Source: Oceanospirillaceae bacterium (GTDB taxonomy: Bacteria > Pseudomonadota > Gammaproteobacteria > Pseudomonadales > Balneatricaceae). From it: 64,000 bases of DNA. The notes under the pieces are model-generated. The model did no database searches and was not told the origin of the DNA. It saw only the letters and a list, made by a program, of their open reading frames with translations. The DNA lies in contig JAPYOS010000008.1 of the NCBI GenBank assembly GCA_029938085.1, forward strand, positions 62,001 through 126,000, given 5' to 3'. Below, piece after piece: positions 1 through 8,860 of this stretch; positions within the stretch are counted from its first letter, which is position 1; each line of letters begins with the position of its first letter. Both the position numbers and the translations under genes were made by a program.

Positions 1-2
1 AC

Positions 3-521
3 CGAGCTGCTGAAATCACCTTTGATCAAGTTGAAGTTTTAACCTCTGCGCGACTAGACAGTGGTACAAATGCTCAATCGGCATTTGATGCTAGTAGAGA
101 TGAAGCCATTGTTGCGCTGGCGGCAGAGGCCTTAGGCATTATGCAAAAGTTGTTGGCCGCCACTGGTGAACATCTACATACCAGACAACAATTTGGTCGT
201 AAAATAGGCGAATTTCAAGTGCTACAACATCGCGTGGCAGACATGTTTATGGCCCTCGAATCTACTCAGTCCTTGCTCTACTACGCTGCCTTAAAAATTG
301 CCTCTAATGCTGATGACCGAAACCGAGCAACGTCCATGGTTAAAGTAAAGTTAGCTCAAACGTCTCGTTTGGTCGGACAAACTGCTGTGCAACTACACGG
401 CGGCATGGGCATCACTGACGAGTTAGATGTGGGACACTATTTCAAACGGTTAACCTGTATCAACGCCCTTATGGGCTCCGGTGACCAACATATGCAGCGC
501 TTACTCAACCACGCCGCGTAA
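3..521 (+). CDS. Acyl-CoA dehydrogenase, C-terminal part (cut by window start)
   Basis: The reading frame is open from the first bases of the window, so only the last ~172 residues are seen. They match the C-terminal all-alpha domain of FAD acyl-CoA dehydrogenases: the R-Q-Q-F-G-R-K-I block is the FAD-contacting arginine segment, followed by F-Q-V-L-Q-H and, near the end, Q-L-H-G-G-M-G-I-T-D-E, where the family binds FAD. The family oxidises an acyl-CoA at C2-C3 and passes electrons to electron-transfer flavoprotein. The substrate cannot be told from this part. The gene lies 26 bases before a zinc alcohol dehydrogenase on the same strand, probably in one operon. The true start lies upstream of the window. 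Confidence 0.9.
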   Translation, partial: RAAEITFDQVEVLTSARLDSGTNAQSAFDASRDEAIVALAAEALGIMQKLLAATGEHLHTRQQFGRKIGEFQVLQHRVADMFMALESTQSLLYYAALKIASNADDRNRATSMVKVKLAQTSRLVGQTAVQLHGGMGITDELDVGHYFKRLTCINALMGSGDQHMQRLLNHAA

Positions 522-547
522 AACCTAATATAGACGAGACATCCACC

Positions 548-1582
548 ATGAAAGCAGCCGTTATTAAAGAATTTGGCCAACCCCTAGTTATTGAAGAAGT
601 TGCCGACCCAATCGCCAGTGACAACGGCGTGGTAGTTAAAGTTGAAGCCAACGGCATATGTCGTAGCGATTGGCACACATGGATGGGCCACACCCCAAAC
701 GTGACGCTACCTCACGTTCCCGGTCATGAGCTTGCAGGTACAGTTAAAAGTGTAGGGCGAGACGTTAAAAATTGGAAAATAGGTGACCGTGTTACGGTAC
801 CTTTTGTAGTGGCTTGTGGTAGTTGCCATCAGTGCCATAGCGGTGAGCATCAAGTGTGTAACAACCAGTTTCTTCCTGGTTTTAATGCATGGGGTAGCTT
901 TGCTGAAGAGGTCGCCATTAATTACGCCGATGTTAACTTAGTAGCGCTACCAGAAGGCATGAGCTACGCCGCCGCTGCCAGCCTTGGCTGCCGTTTTACC
1001 ACGGCTTTTCGTGCCTTAGTGCAACAAGGAAAGATCGCACCGGGCGAATGGCTCGCAGTACACGGTTGTGGCGGCGTAGGCTTGTCAGCCATTATGATTG
1101 GCGTTGCCGCTGGGGCTAATGTGATTGCCGTAGACATAGACGACGAAAAGCTCGCATTTGCCAAACAACTCGGTGCCGTAGCTCTCATCAATGCTAATCA
1201 AGTGAAGTCTGTACCCGGTGCCATAATGGGCCAAAGTGGCGGTGGTGCCCATGTTTCCCTCGACGCTTTGGGAAGCCCTATTACTTGTCGAAATTCCATT
1301 CGCTGCTTACGCACCCACGGGCGCCATGTACAAGTGGGTCTAATGATGGACTCGACCGACGCAGTACCTATGGACCGTGTGATCAGCAAGGAACTCACAT
1401 TATTAGGCAGCCAAGGCATGGCGGCCTACAAGTACCCAGAGCTGCTTCAAATGGTTGCACAGGGCACCTTAGAGCCTGAGAAGCTAGTACAAAACACGGT
1501 CAATTTAGAACAAGGGGTGGACATTCTACAATCCTTCGACCAGTTCCCAAGTTTGGGTGTAACGGTTATTACCGAGTTTTAA
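548..1582 (+). CDS. Zinc-dependent alcohol dehydrogenase (MDR family)
   Basis: A 344-residue medium-chain dehydrogenase/reductase, usual length for the family. Catalytic zinc ligands are visible as Cys38 (GICRSD) and His60-Glu61 (PGHE). A structural zinc lobe has four cysteines at 90, 93, 96 and 104. The NAD(P)-binding Rossmann loop is GCGGVG at about 173-178. The family oxidises alcohols to aldehydes or ketones reversibly. Both zinc sites are complete, so it should be active, but the substrate cannot be read from the sequence. It follows the acyl-CoA dehydrogenase by 26 bases, which suggests one fatty-acid or alcohol oxidation operon continuing from upstream. An extragenic repeat follows the stop codon. 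Confidence 0.9.
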   Translation: MKAAVIKEFGQPLVIEEVADPIASDNGVVVKVEANGICRSDWHTWMGHTPNVTLPHVPGHELAGTVKSVGRDVKNWKIGDRVTVPFVVACGSCHQCHSGEHQVCNNQFLPGFNAWGSFAEEVAINYADVNLVALPEGMSYAAAASLGCRFTTAFRALVQQGKIAPGEWLAVHGCGGVGLSAIMIGVAAGANVIAVDIDDEKLAFAKQLGAVALINANQVKSVPGAIMGQSGGGAHVSLDALGSPITCRNSIRCLRTHGRHVQVGLMMDSTDAVPMDRVISKELTLLGSQGMAAYKYPELLQMVAQGTLEPEKLVQNTVNLEQGVDILQSFDQFPSLGVTVITEF

Positions 1583-1598
1583 CATCCACAGCTCCGCA

Positions 1599-1696
1599 GT
1601 CATCCTGACTAAACTAGAGTCATCCTGACGCAGGTCAGGATCTCTTGAGATTCCGGCCTACGCCGGAATGACGTGGAGGCCTGCGCCGGAATGACC
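1599..1696. repeat. Extragenic palindromic repeat cluster, copy 1
   Basis: Non-coding DNA after the alcohol dehydrogenase holds short units of the form GTCATCCTGACGCAGGTCAGGAT and ATTCCGGCCTACGCCGGAAT followed by GACG, each a small inverted repeat. The same units recur at about 20062-20245, 43850-43950 and 47967-48136. They look like a dispersed REP-like family lying between genes. Function is not known from the sequence. Confidence 0.75.
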
Positions 1697-1748
1697 CGTT
1701 GAGCCCGAGCCTACCACGCCAAGGGTGGAAGCTTAACTTGCCCTCGGC

Positions 1749-3059
1749 TTACCAATCAAATTCAGCAATCTTGTATAGCTCAGCAGCATTTCTCAACGAT
1801 AACTCGCGGTAGGTTTTCCACTGCATAAAGGCCAATTGATTAATTTCATAGGCGTCGGTTAACTCACCACCGTCATTCAGCACCTTTTGAACTTCATCGA
1901 CCATATAGTTAACATAACCCATCGTATAGTAAGTTACAGTGTCCAGGTCTGTTACCCCACCGTGACCCGGAATGATGATTTTAGGATTCAAGGATTCAAG
2001 TTTGCTCCAGTTTTCCTGCCACGCCAGCATGTCTGTATGTTCCAATACAGGCAACATACGTTCATTGAAGGCAAAGTCGCCAGAAATTAGCAGATCGTCT
2101 TCTGGTAACCAAAGCTGTATATCATCTGGACTATGGGCGTGTCCAAAGTGCTTAAGTACAACCTTTTTACCCTTTACGGGTACCACATACTCTTCGGCGA
2201 AGGTACGGTCTGGCATCACGATGTGGGAGTTAGAAAATTTATCTCTTAGACTGCCCTGTCCCCGCTCCAGCATTTTGTCGGCCTCATGTTCAAGGATTTC
2301 TGGAGTATTTTCATGAGCAATGATTTCTACCCCCTGCTCTTTCCAGTAACTCCCCCCAAACACAGCATGGCCTTGAGCATTTTCATAAATAAGGTATTTA
2401 ACCGGCAGGTCTGTGACCTGTTTAATTTCTTCGTGCATGGCCTTGGCGAGCGAGTAGCTACCACCGCCGTTAAATACCACCACAGCATCTTCAGCCACAA
2501 TAAAGCTAAGGTTATTATTGTGGCCCGAATTATCGTAGGTAGAAGGCGCTGTAGCACCTATAGCAGAATAGACACCATCTATAACCTGTACCGGACGCTG
2601 GTATAGGAACGTTGAAGAATCAAGGGTGCCCATATTGGTTTCTAAACCCTTTTCTTGCCACTCGAAATAGCCACCCTCGTAGTTGCTCACATTAGTGTAG
2701 CCCATTTCCATGAGGGTTTTTGCCGCCATAGGACTACGGATATTCCTGCCACAATAAACCACAATAGGCGTATCAAAGGATGCAACAGCATCGGCAACAT
2801 CAAACTCTATCCAGCCCCGAGGAATGTTAATATTTTGATAGATACCCAAAGTACCGAGCAAACTCACCTCATTTTGCGTACGTACGTCTATCACCACCGT
2901 GTCGGGGTTTTGCTCTACCTGCAGTAACAGTTGCTCCGCAGAAATATTGGTAATGGCCTGGCTGGCAGCTGCCAGCATTTTCGCTCCCGTTTGTGGAGCT
3001 TCATCAGAAAATGCTGTGTTTGAGACAATTAAAGCAAGTGATAATAGATAATTTTTCAT
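1749..3059 (-). CDS. Exported rhodanese / metallo-beta-lactamase-fold fusion protein
   Basis: 436 residues: a signal peptide (cleavage near residue 18-19), a rhodanese domain at about 40-140 with the sulfur-accepting cysteine at 103 in CGRNIRS, and a metallo-beta-lactamase-fold domain from about 155 to the end. The usual HxHxDH zinc motif is degraded to ENAQGH (226-231), leaving only the last histidine. The later ligands look intact: His309 in HAHSPDD, Asp328 in SGDFA and His366 in PGHGG. This recalls periplasmic MBL proteins of quinoprotein or sulfur-oxidation loci. A role in periplasmic sulfur or thiol handling is inference. It is transcribed away from a second MBL-fold gene at 3441, also with a damaged motif. 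Confidence 0.8.
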   Translation of the reverse strand: MKNYLLSLALIVSNTAFSDEAPQTGAKMLAAASQAITNISAEQLLLQVEQNPDTVVIDVRTQNEVSLLGTLGIYQNINIPRGWIEFDVADAVASFDTPIVVYCGRNIRSPMAAKTLMEMGYTNVSNYEGGYFEWQEKGLETNMGTLDSSTFLYQRPVQVIDGVYSAIGATAPSTYDNSGHNNNLSFIVAEDAVVVFNGGGSYSLAKAMHEEIKQVTDLPVKYLIYENAQGHAVFGGSYWKEQGVEIIAHENTPEILEHEADKMLERGQGSLRDKFSNSHIVMPDRTFAEEYVVPVKGKKVVLKHFGHAHSPDDIQLWLPEDDLLISGDFAFNERMLPVLEHTDMLAWQENWSKLESLNPKIIIPGHGGVTDLDTVTYYTMGYVNYMVDEVQKVLNDGGELTDAYEINQLAFMQWKTYRELSLRNAAELYKIAEFDW

Positions 3060-3440
3060 AGGGTTTCACAAAATCGTAGTTAGAACTTATCGAAGCCGAC
3101 CCTATATCAGGGTATAGCATATGCTCACACAAATTAGTTATAGGTATATTAGCATAAGCGCAATAGGCTTACACCAGCATCACAACTTCAACGATTTAAC
3201 CTAAAATGGTCAGCCGTAAAGTGCTAAAACGCTGTAAATAGCGCGGCTGGATACGTGAGTTCACTGTTGGACGAACCCTGCCTAAATAGTGACGATAGCA
3301 TTTGTGAAAACAAGTATCTGTGCTTGTCTCGGCCTTGGTGAAACTGTAATTACTAAACTTTAGCCGGTTAGCTAAGTCTGACTACTATCATTAGCCAATT
3401 TAATTTATATTAGTATTTATTTATATTAAGGATAGACATT
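3060..3440. other. Divergent intergenic region between two MBL-fold genes
   Basis: 381 bases without a gene. Close to the start of the leftward gene are an inverted repeat ACCCT-atatc-AGGGT (3099-3113) and a perfect palindrome AGCATATGCT (3116-3125), possible operator sites. The rightward gene has a good ribosome site, AAGGA, eight bases before its ATG. The A+T-rich stretch 3396-3430 could hold its promoter, but I cannot single out -35 and -10 boxes. Confidence 0.4.
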
Positions 3441-4379
3441 ATGCAATGCCTCAGTCGTTACTTGGCCTTAGTAGCCAGCCTAATTGTGGGCACGGTTGCT
3501 AGCTTATTCTCCACCAGCGGTATGGCCTTAACCACGGTTCAATTATCAGGTTCGGCCTATGCCATTATCGGCGAAACCAACAATCGCTCGGCCACAAATT
3601 TAGGAAACAACGCCAACTTCGGATTTATTGTAGGGCCTACAAGCGTTTTATTAATCGACTCAGGTGCCGGTACCTTAGCCGCCAAAGCCATTGAGGAGCA
3701 GGTTCGCCAAATCACACTATTACCCATCAGCCATGTGATTAACACAGGTGGCCAAGACCACCGCTGGCTCGGCAACAGTTATTTCCAGCAGCAAGGAGCC
3801 AACATAATTGCCAGCCAAGCTGCAACGGAGGATCACAACGAACGCGCTGGAGACCAACTCCAAGGCCTCACCAATGCTCTCGGGCACGACCCCATGGCGG
3901 GTTTAGCAGCCACTACCGCCGACATAACTTTCGAGCAAGACTATCAATTTAACTTTGCCAACCTAGACATTCACCTTCATCACCAAGGCCCTGCCCATAC
4001 CCCTGGTGACAGCTGGGTATATATTCCTCGGCTAAAGTTGTTATTTACTGGAGACATTGCCTACGGAGATCGCATGTTGGGTGTTATCGATGTATCCGAC
4101 AGCCAATCTTGGGTTGAGGTGTTCGAAGCCATGGCGCAGCTCGACACTCAACAGGTAGTGCCGGGCCACGGGCAGGTCTCCACCATGACCCGCCTGAAAC
4201 AAGAAACCTATGGCTACTTGGTGCACCTACGTACTCACGTGGGGGAATTTATCGATGCAGGCGGAGACCTGATGGATATTCGCCAAGTTGACCAATCGGC
4301 CTTTAGCCACCTGTTAAACTACAAAGAAATTGCGCCTGGCAACGCCCTGAGGGTGTTCGAAAAAATGGAGTGGGAATAG
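3441..4379 (+). CDS. Exported MBL-fold metallo-hydrolase
   Basis: 312 residues with an N-terminal hydrophobic leader (about 1-30), so probably periplasmic. The MBL fold covers about 38-300. The HxHxDH motif reads NTGGQDH at 101-107: the Asp-His pair is kept (106, 107), but both leading histidines are replaced by glycines and one residue is missing. His186 (AHTPGD), Asp205 (TGD) and His243 (PGHG) remain. It resembles the C-terminal half of the neighbour at 1749-3059 but lacks the rhodanese domain, so the pair may be diverged paralogues. A one-metal site or altered chemistry is possible. AAGGA before the ATG supports the start. It converges on guaD with an 11-base gap. Confidence 0.8.
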   Translation: MQCLSRYLALVASLIVGTVASLFSTSGMALTTVQLSGSAYAIIGETNNRSATNLGNNANFGFIVGPTSVLLIDSGAGTLAAKAIEEQVRQITLLPISHVINTGGQDHRWLGNSYFQQQGANIIASQAATEDHNERAGDQLQGLTNALGHDPMAGLAATTADITFEQDYQFNFANLDIHLHHQGPAHTPGDSWVYIPRLKLLFTGDIAYGDRMLGVIDVSDSQSWVEVFEAMAQLDTQQVVPGHGQVSTMTRLKQETYGYLVHLRTHVGEFIDAGGDLMDIRQVDQSAFSHLLNYKEIAPGNALRVFEKMEWE

Positions 4380-4390
4380 AAACACCGCTA

Positions 4391-5695
4391 CTATAACGCC
4401 GTAAAACTAACGGGCTGCCCCATTATATTAGTTTGAGCAATCACCCGGTCGTCACCTAAGGTTTGTAATACAAACAATAGGTCGCGCCAGCCTTTACAAT
4501 GGTTGGTACGAAACCGTAATAAATCTGTAGCATTTGGGTCTAGTAACAAGAAGTCGGCCTCTTTACCGACTTCAAAGTTACCTATTTTATCATCCATATC
4601 CAAGGCCTTAGCACCGCCTAACGTGGCTAAATAAAAACTCTGTTCTGGGCTCAAGTTATGGCCATTGAGCTGCTGCATCTTGTAGCCGTCGGCCAGGGTT
4701 TGTAACATATTAAAGCTGGTGCCGCCGCCCACGTCGGTACCCATGCCTATTTTGATGCCGTGTTCCTGCAACCGCTGCATAGGGAATAAACCCGAACCAA
4801 TAAACATGTTAGAGGTTGGGCAATGGGCAATGGCAGAATCGGTTTGCGCCAAACGCTCACATTCGCCATCACACAAGTGTATACCGTGGGCAAATACACT
4901 GCGCTTACCCAACAGGCCCGCTTGATCGTAGACGTCTAGGTAGTTTTTGGCGTTTGGAAACAGTTGTTTGACCCACTCAATTTCATCCACATTTTCAGAC
5001 AAGTGCGTATGCAAATACACCCCCTCATGTTCTGCCAATAACCGCCCTGCCGCCTGTAGTTGTTCATCTGTAGAGGTGGGTGCAAAGCGTGGCGTCACCG
5101 CGTATTGCAGGCGGTCAACGCCATGCCAACGTTCGATAAGTTGTTTGCTTTGGTTATAGCTTGTTTGCGCCGTATCTAACACCGACTCAGGGGCGTTGCG
5201 ATCCATCATCACCTTACCAGCAATAAGGCGCATCTGATGTTGTTGTGCTTCACTAAACAGCGCATCCACAGACTCAGGGTGCACAGAACAAAATACCAGT
5301 GCCGTGGTGGTGCCATTGGTTAATAATTGATCAATAAACACCTTGGCAACGGTGGCGGCTTTGTCCACATCGCCAAAACTTGATTCCACTGGAAAGGTGT
5401 AGGTATTCAGCCATTCCAACAATTGTGTACCATAGGCGGCGATCATTTCGGTTTGTGGGTAATGAATATGGCAATCCACAAACCCCGGCACCATCAAATA
5501 ATCACCTTGGTCTTCAACACTAGCACGCTGCTCTAGCGTTAATAATGCATCAGTCTCTGCATAGTCTGTGAGTTGGTGAACCCGTCCATGCTTTAGCCAC
5601 AACAGGGCATCGGCAATGTATTCCACGGCGCCTTCTTGGCTATCGGGTTCGGCAAGGCAATGTAGCAGTGGGCCACGTATAAGGCGTTCAGACAT
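4391..5695 (-). CDS. guaD: Guanine deaminase
   Basis: 434 residues, the usual size. Amidohydrolase-superfamily zinc enzyme that deaminates guanine to xanthine. Visible sites are the HxH at His76/His78 (FVDCHIH), HTHLSEN in the middle, FAHGIHL, HCPTSN and the aspartate in GMGTDVGGG. An upstream in-frame start exists, but the chosen ATG lies inside the end of xdhC (8-base overlap), as expected for translational coupling, and begins at the conserved N-terminus. It is the last gene of xdhA-xdhB-xdhC-guaD. The product, xanthine, is the substrate of the XdhAB enzyme, so the operon would convert guanine to urate. Confidence 0.93.
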   Translation of the reverse strand: MSERLIRGPLLHCLAEPDSQEGAVEYIADALLWLKHGRVHQLTDYAETDALLTLEQRASVEDQGDYLMVPGFVDCHIHYPQTEMIAAYGTQLLEWLNTYTFPVESSFGDVDKAATVAKVFIDQLLTNGTTTALVFCSVHPESVDALFSEAQQHQMRLIAGKVMMDRNAPESVLDTAQTSYNQSKQLIERWHGVDRLQYAVTPRFAPTSTDEQLQAAGRLLAEHEGVYLHTHLSENVDEIEWVKQLFPNAKNYLDVYDQAGLLGKRSVFAHGIHLCDGECERLAQTDSAIAHCPTSNMFIGSGLFPMQRLQEHGIKIGMGTDVGGGTSFNMLQTLADGYKMQQLNGHNLSPEQSFYLATLGGAKALDMDDKIGNFEVGKEADFLLLDPNATDLLRFRTNHCKGWRDLLFVLQTLGDDRVIAQTNIMGQPVSFTAL

Positions 5696-6515
5696 ATTCT
5701 TCGGCCTCCACCTGAGGTACGTATAAATCCTGCTCAGCCGCATCCATAGCGACAGACGACTGATACAAATGCATCACTTGAGCAGCAATGGCAATCGCGA
5801 CTTCCATGGGCTGTTTACCTCGAATACCGACTTTACCCATGGGGCAATTTAGCTGCGAAATTTGTTGTTGTGAAACGTTTTTTGCAGCCAGCCGTTGCTT
5901 AAATTTTCGGCCTTTAGTCACCGAGCCAATTACCCCTAAATAGCAAGCATCGTTGCGCTTTATCACCGCCTCGGTTAACGCCATGTCGACGCCGTGATGA
6001 TGCGTCATAATCAGATAACAAGTACCTTTGACACAGTCGACAATGTGATCTTGTGGGTGTTCTTCGTGTACTGCCGTCACCCCCTCTGGCAGTTCCTTGG
6101 GCAACATGTCGTAACGCCCATCCACCCAAGTCACTTGCACAGGTAGTTGTGCCAACAAAGGCACCAAAGCGCGGCCCACATGGCCCGCGCCAAACACCAC
6201 CACGGGCATTTTTGTCTGGCTAAACACTTCGTACATCAAGCTCACCTTGCCACCACAACATTGCCCCAAGTTAGCACCCAGAGCATAGTCTAGCAAACCC
6301 GTCGTGCCGCCTTGCTGCAATCGCTTCTTGGCTTCGGCAACCGCTTTATACTCCAAATGCCCGCCACCAACGGTGTCAAACTGAGCGTCTAACGTGACCA
6401 GCATTTTGCTGCCCACACCCCGTGGAGAAGAACCCTTCAAGGCCACGATAGTGATTAACACATACGCTTGGTTGTGTTGTTCGTAGTGTAACTGCGCGCG
6501 TAGCCAGGCGTTCAT
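5688..6515 (-). CDS. xdhC: Xanthine dehydrogenase accessory protein XdhC
   Basis: 275 residues. XdhC proteins bind molybdenum cofactor, protect it during sulfuration and insert it into XdhB. The N-terminal XdhC/CoxI domain carries the KGSSPRG segment and CCGGKVSL. The C-terminal Rossmann-like half has VVFGAGHVGRALV and the MTHHHGVD segment. The chosen ATG overlaps the xdhB stop codon as ATGA. An earlier in-frame start exists but would run deep into xdhB. The gene overlaps guaD downstream, so the four purine genes are translationally coupled. Confidence 0.92.
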   Translation of the reverse strand: MNAWLRAQLHYEQHNQAYVLITIVALKGSSPRGVGSKMLVTLDAQFDTVGGGHLEYKAVAEAKKRLQQGGTTGLLDYALGANLGQCCGGKVSLMYEVFSQTKMPVVVFGAGHVGRALVPLLAQLPVQVTWVDGRYDMLPKELPEGVTAVHEEHPQDHIVDCVKGTCYLIMTHHHGVDMALTEAVIKRNDACYLGVIGSVTKGRKFKQRLAAKNVSQQQISQLNCPMGKVGIRGKQPMEVAIAIAAQVMHLYQSSVAMDAAEQDLYVPQVEAEEYV

Positions 6516-8860
6516 GAGGTGTGACTCGCAGCTTGCAAGGCCCACAACACCCGTTCGGGTGTGGCAGGGGTATCGAGCTGCGGGTTAACTGTTTCACCCC
6601 CCGCTTGCCAAATGGCATCACGTAACGCCGACCATACCGATATGCCATGCATAAACGGCGGTTCGCCTACGGCTTTGGAGTGATAAATAGTCGCCTCTTG
6701 GTTTTTACTGTCTTGTAACAACGCCACGTTAAACTGCTTAGGTGTGTCACCCACTGCGGGAATTTTATAGCTTGCTCCACCATTAGTCTGGAGTCGGCCA
6801 TCATCACCCCAAACCAGTTCTTCCGTAGTAAGCCAGCCCATGCCTTGAATAAAGCCACCTTCAATTTGGCCTATATCAATAGCAGGGTTAATGCTCTCGC
6901 CCACATCATGCAAAATATCCACCCGCAACACACTGTAAGCTCCCGTATAGGTGTCCACTTCTACCTCGCTCACCGATGCGCCACAAGAGTAATAGAAAAA
7001 CGGGTTGCCTTTGGCTTGCTGACGATTGTAGTGAATTTTAGGCGTGCGATAATACCCAGTAGAAGATAAGGAAATACGCTGCATGTAGGCGTGCTGTACC
7101 AACTCAGCAAAGGTCATAGACTGGTCTGCCCATGTGACCAGACCAGCGTTAAATTCAATCTCTGCCGCCTCAATATCATGTTCCTGCACCAGCAAGTCGA
7201 TAAGCCGTTGTTTAATAATGAGCGCCGCGTTGCGGGCCGCTTGGCCATTAAGATCGGTGCCACTGGATGCAGCGGTAGGTGAGGTATTGGGCACTTTATC
7301 GGTACGTGTAGAGGTCACTTCTATGGCAGCCAGCGGCAGACCCAGTTCGGCAGCCACAATCTGGCCAATTTTAGTGTACAAGCCTTGGCCCATTTCGGTA
7401 CCACCATGACTCACTTGCACGGTGCCATCGGTATAAATATGCACTAAAGCACCCGCCTGATTAAGAAACATAGCGGTAAAAGAGATACCAAACTTTACTG
7501 GCGTGAGGGCTAAACCTCTGACGTAGCGCCCACCTTGGGCTCGGGCACTATTGTTATATGACGTTATTGCTTGGCGCCTAGCCCAATAATCGCTAGACAC
7601 AACCAACTCATCAATAATGCGCGGTAAATCTACACCCGTCACGGTTTGGTGATAAGGCGTTATATTACGATCATGGTTGTCGTATAGATTTTGTTGCCGT
7701 ACCAATAGTGGGTCTTTGCCAACGGCTCTGGCAATATCGTCTAACATTTGTTCGGCCAACATCATGCCTTGGGGGCCACCAAAACCACGGTAGGCGGTAT
7801 TGGATGCGGTATTTTGAAACCAACGATGGCCAGAAATTGTGGCATTAGGCAGATAATAGGCGTTGTCTGTATGAAACATAGCGCGGTCGACAATGGCGTC
7901 AGACAAGTCGGGGCTACACCCACATAAACCATGTAAATCGGCCTTTAGTGCCTGGATTTGCCCATCGGCATCAAACCCCACTTGCGCTTGGTTAACAAAC
8001 GGATGCCGCTTGCCGGTTAGGGCCATATCGTCGCTACGACTTAAGCGTAACTTCACGGCTTTTTGGTTACGCACGGCCAGTAGCGCCGCTAAACAAGCCC
8101 ATTGCGCCGCTTGGGTTTCTTTACCGCCAAAACCACCACCCATTCGACGCATATCCACCACTACTTTGTGCATGGGCAAGGCTAATACTTCGGCCACTAA
8201 CTTTTGTACTTCGCTAGGATGTTGGCTGGAACTATGGATGAGCACACCGCCGTTATCTTGGGGGATGGCTAGACTCACTTGCCCCTCAAGATAAAAGTGT
8301 TCTTGCCCCCCCACCTGCTGTTTTATAGTCAGCTGATGCTGCGCATTAGCCAGCCCCTGGAGACTGTTCCCCTTAACTAAACTATGGCTGGGCCTCACTT
8401 GTTTATTACTGCTTTGGGCTTGTTCCAAGGTTAACGATGCGGGGCTAGATTCAATATTGGCTTGGCCCAACAAACACGCTTTGCGAGCAGCATCGCGGCT
8501 GGTGGCGGCGACCGCAAACAGTGGCTGACCAAAATAGGTAATGTGTTGTTCCACTAACAGGGGGTCGCCGGCAAATACCGGTCCAATATCAACCTGGCCC
8601 GGAATATCTGCGGCAGTGATCACATCCACAACCCCTGCGGCCGACTCTACTGCCGATAAGTCTTGGCTTTTAACCTCACCGCTAGCCACGGACGCCATGC
8701 CCACGTAGGCATGTAAACAGTTATTCGGCGCCGTAATGTCGTCCACATAGTGAGCCCGGCCAGACATATGCAAAACAGCACTTTCATGGGGGGTAGGCTT
8801 GCCCACGGCGGAGTCTGGCTTAGGCGTTACTTGTTGGTTTATTGCTGGTAGTTTTCTCAT
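6512..8860 (-). CDS. xdhB: Xanthine dehydrogenase, molybdopterin-binding subunit
   Basis: 782 residues, typical of the large subunit of two-gene bacterial xanthine dehydrogenases. It binds the molybdenum cofactor and hydroxylates hypoxanthine and xanthine to urate. Landmarks in order: the N-terminal a/b hammerhead (GRAHYVDD), GGGFGGKE, the YRGFGGPQGM loop with the substrate-orienting arginine, GTEMGQG, and GEPPFMHG near the C-terminus with the catalytic glutamate. All key residues are present. Its ATG overlaps the xdhA stop (ATGA) and its stop overlaps the xdhC start, so the order is a coupled operon. Confidence 0.95.
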   Translation of the reverse strand: MRKLPAINQQVTPKPDSAVGKPTPHESAVLHMSGRAHYVDDITAPNNCLHAYVGMASVASGEVKSQDLSAVESAAGVVDVITAADIPGQVDIGPVFAGDPLLVEQHITYFGQPLFAVAATSRDAARKACLLGQANIESSPASLTLEQAQSSNKQVRPSHSLVKGNSLQGLANAQHQLTIKQQVGGQEHFYLEGQVSLAIPQDNGGVLIHSSSQHPSEVQKLVAEVLALPMHKVVVDMRRMGGGFGGKETQAAQWACLAALLAVRNQKAVKLRLSRSDDMALTGKRHPFVNQAQVGFDADGQIQALKADLHGLCGCSPDLSDAIVDRAMFHTDNAYYLPNATISGHRWFQNTASNTAYRGFGGPQGMMLAEQMLDDIARAVGKDPLLVRQQNLYDNHDRNITPYHQTVTGVDLPRIIDELVVSSDYWARRQAITSYNNSARAQGGRYVRGLALTPVKFGISFTAMFLNQAGALVHIYTDGTVQVSHGGTEMGQGLYTKIGQIVAAELGLPLAAIEVTSTRTDKVPNTSPTAASSGTDLNGQAARNAALIIKQRLIDLLVQEHDIEAAEIEFNAGLVTWADQSMTFAELVQHAYMQRISLSSTGYYRTPKIHYNRQQAKGNPFFYYSCGASVSEVEVDTYTGAYSVLRVDILHDVGESINPAIDIGQIEGGFIQGMGWLTTEELVWGDDGRLQTNGGASYKIPAVGDTPKQFNVALLQDSKNQEATIYHSKAVGEPPFMHGISVWSALRDAIWQAGGETVNPQLDTPATPERVLWALQAASHTS

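Noticed and set aside
1599-1696. CRISPR array
   Set aside because: The repeated units are palindromic, irregular in spacing and without unique spacers of constant length.
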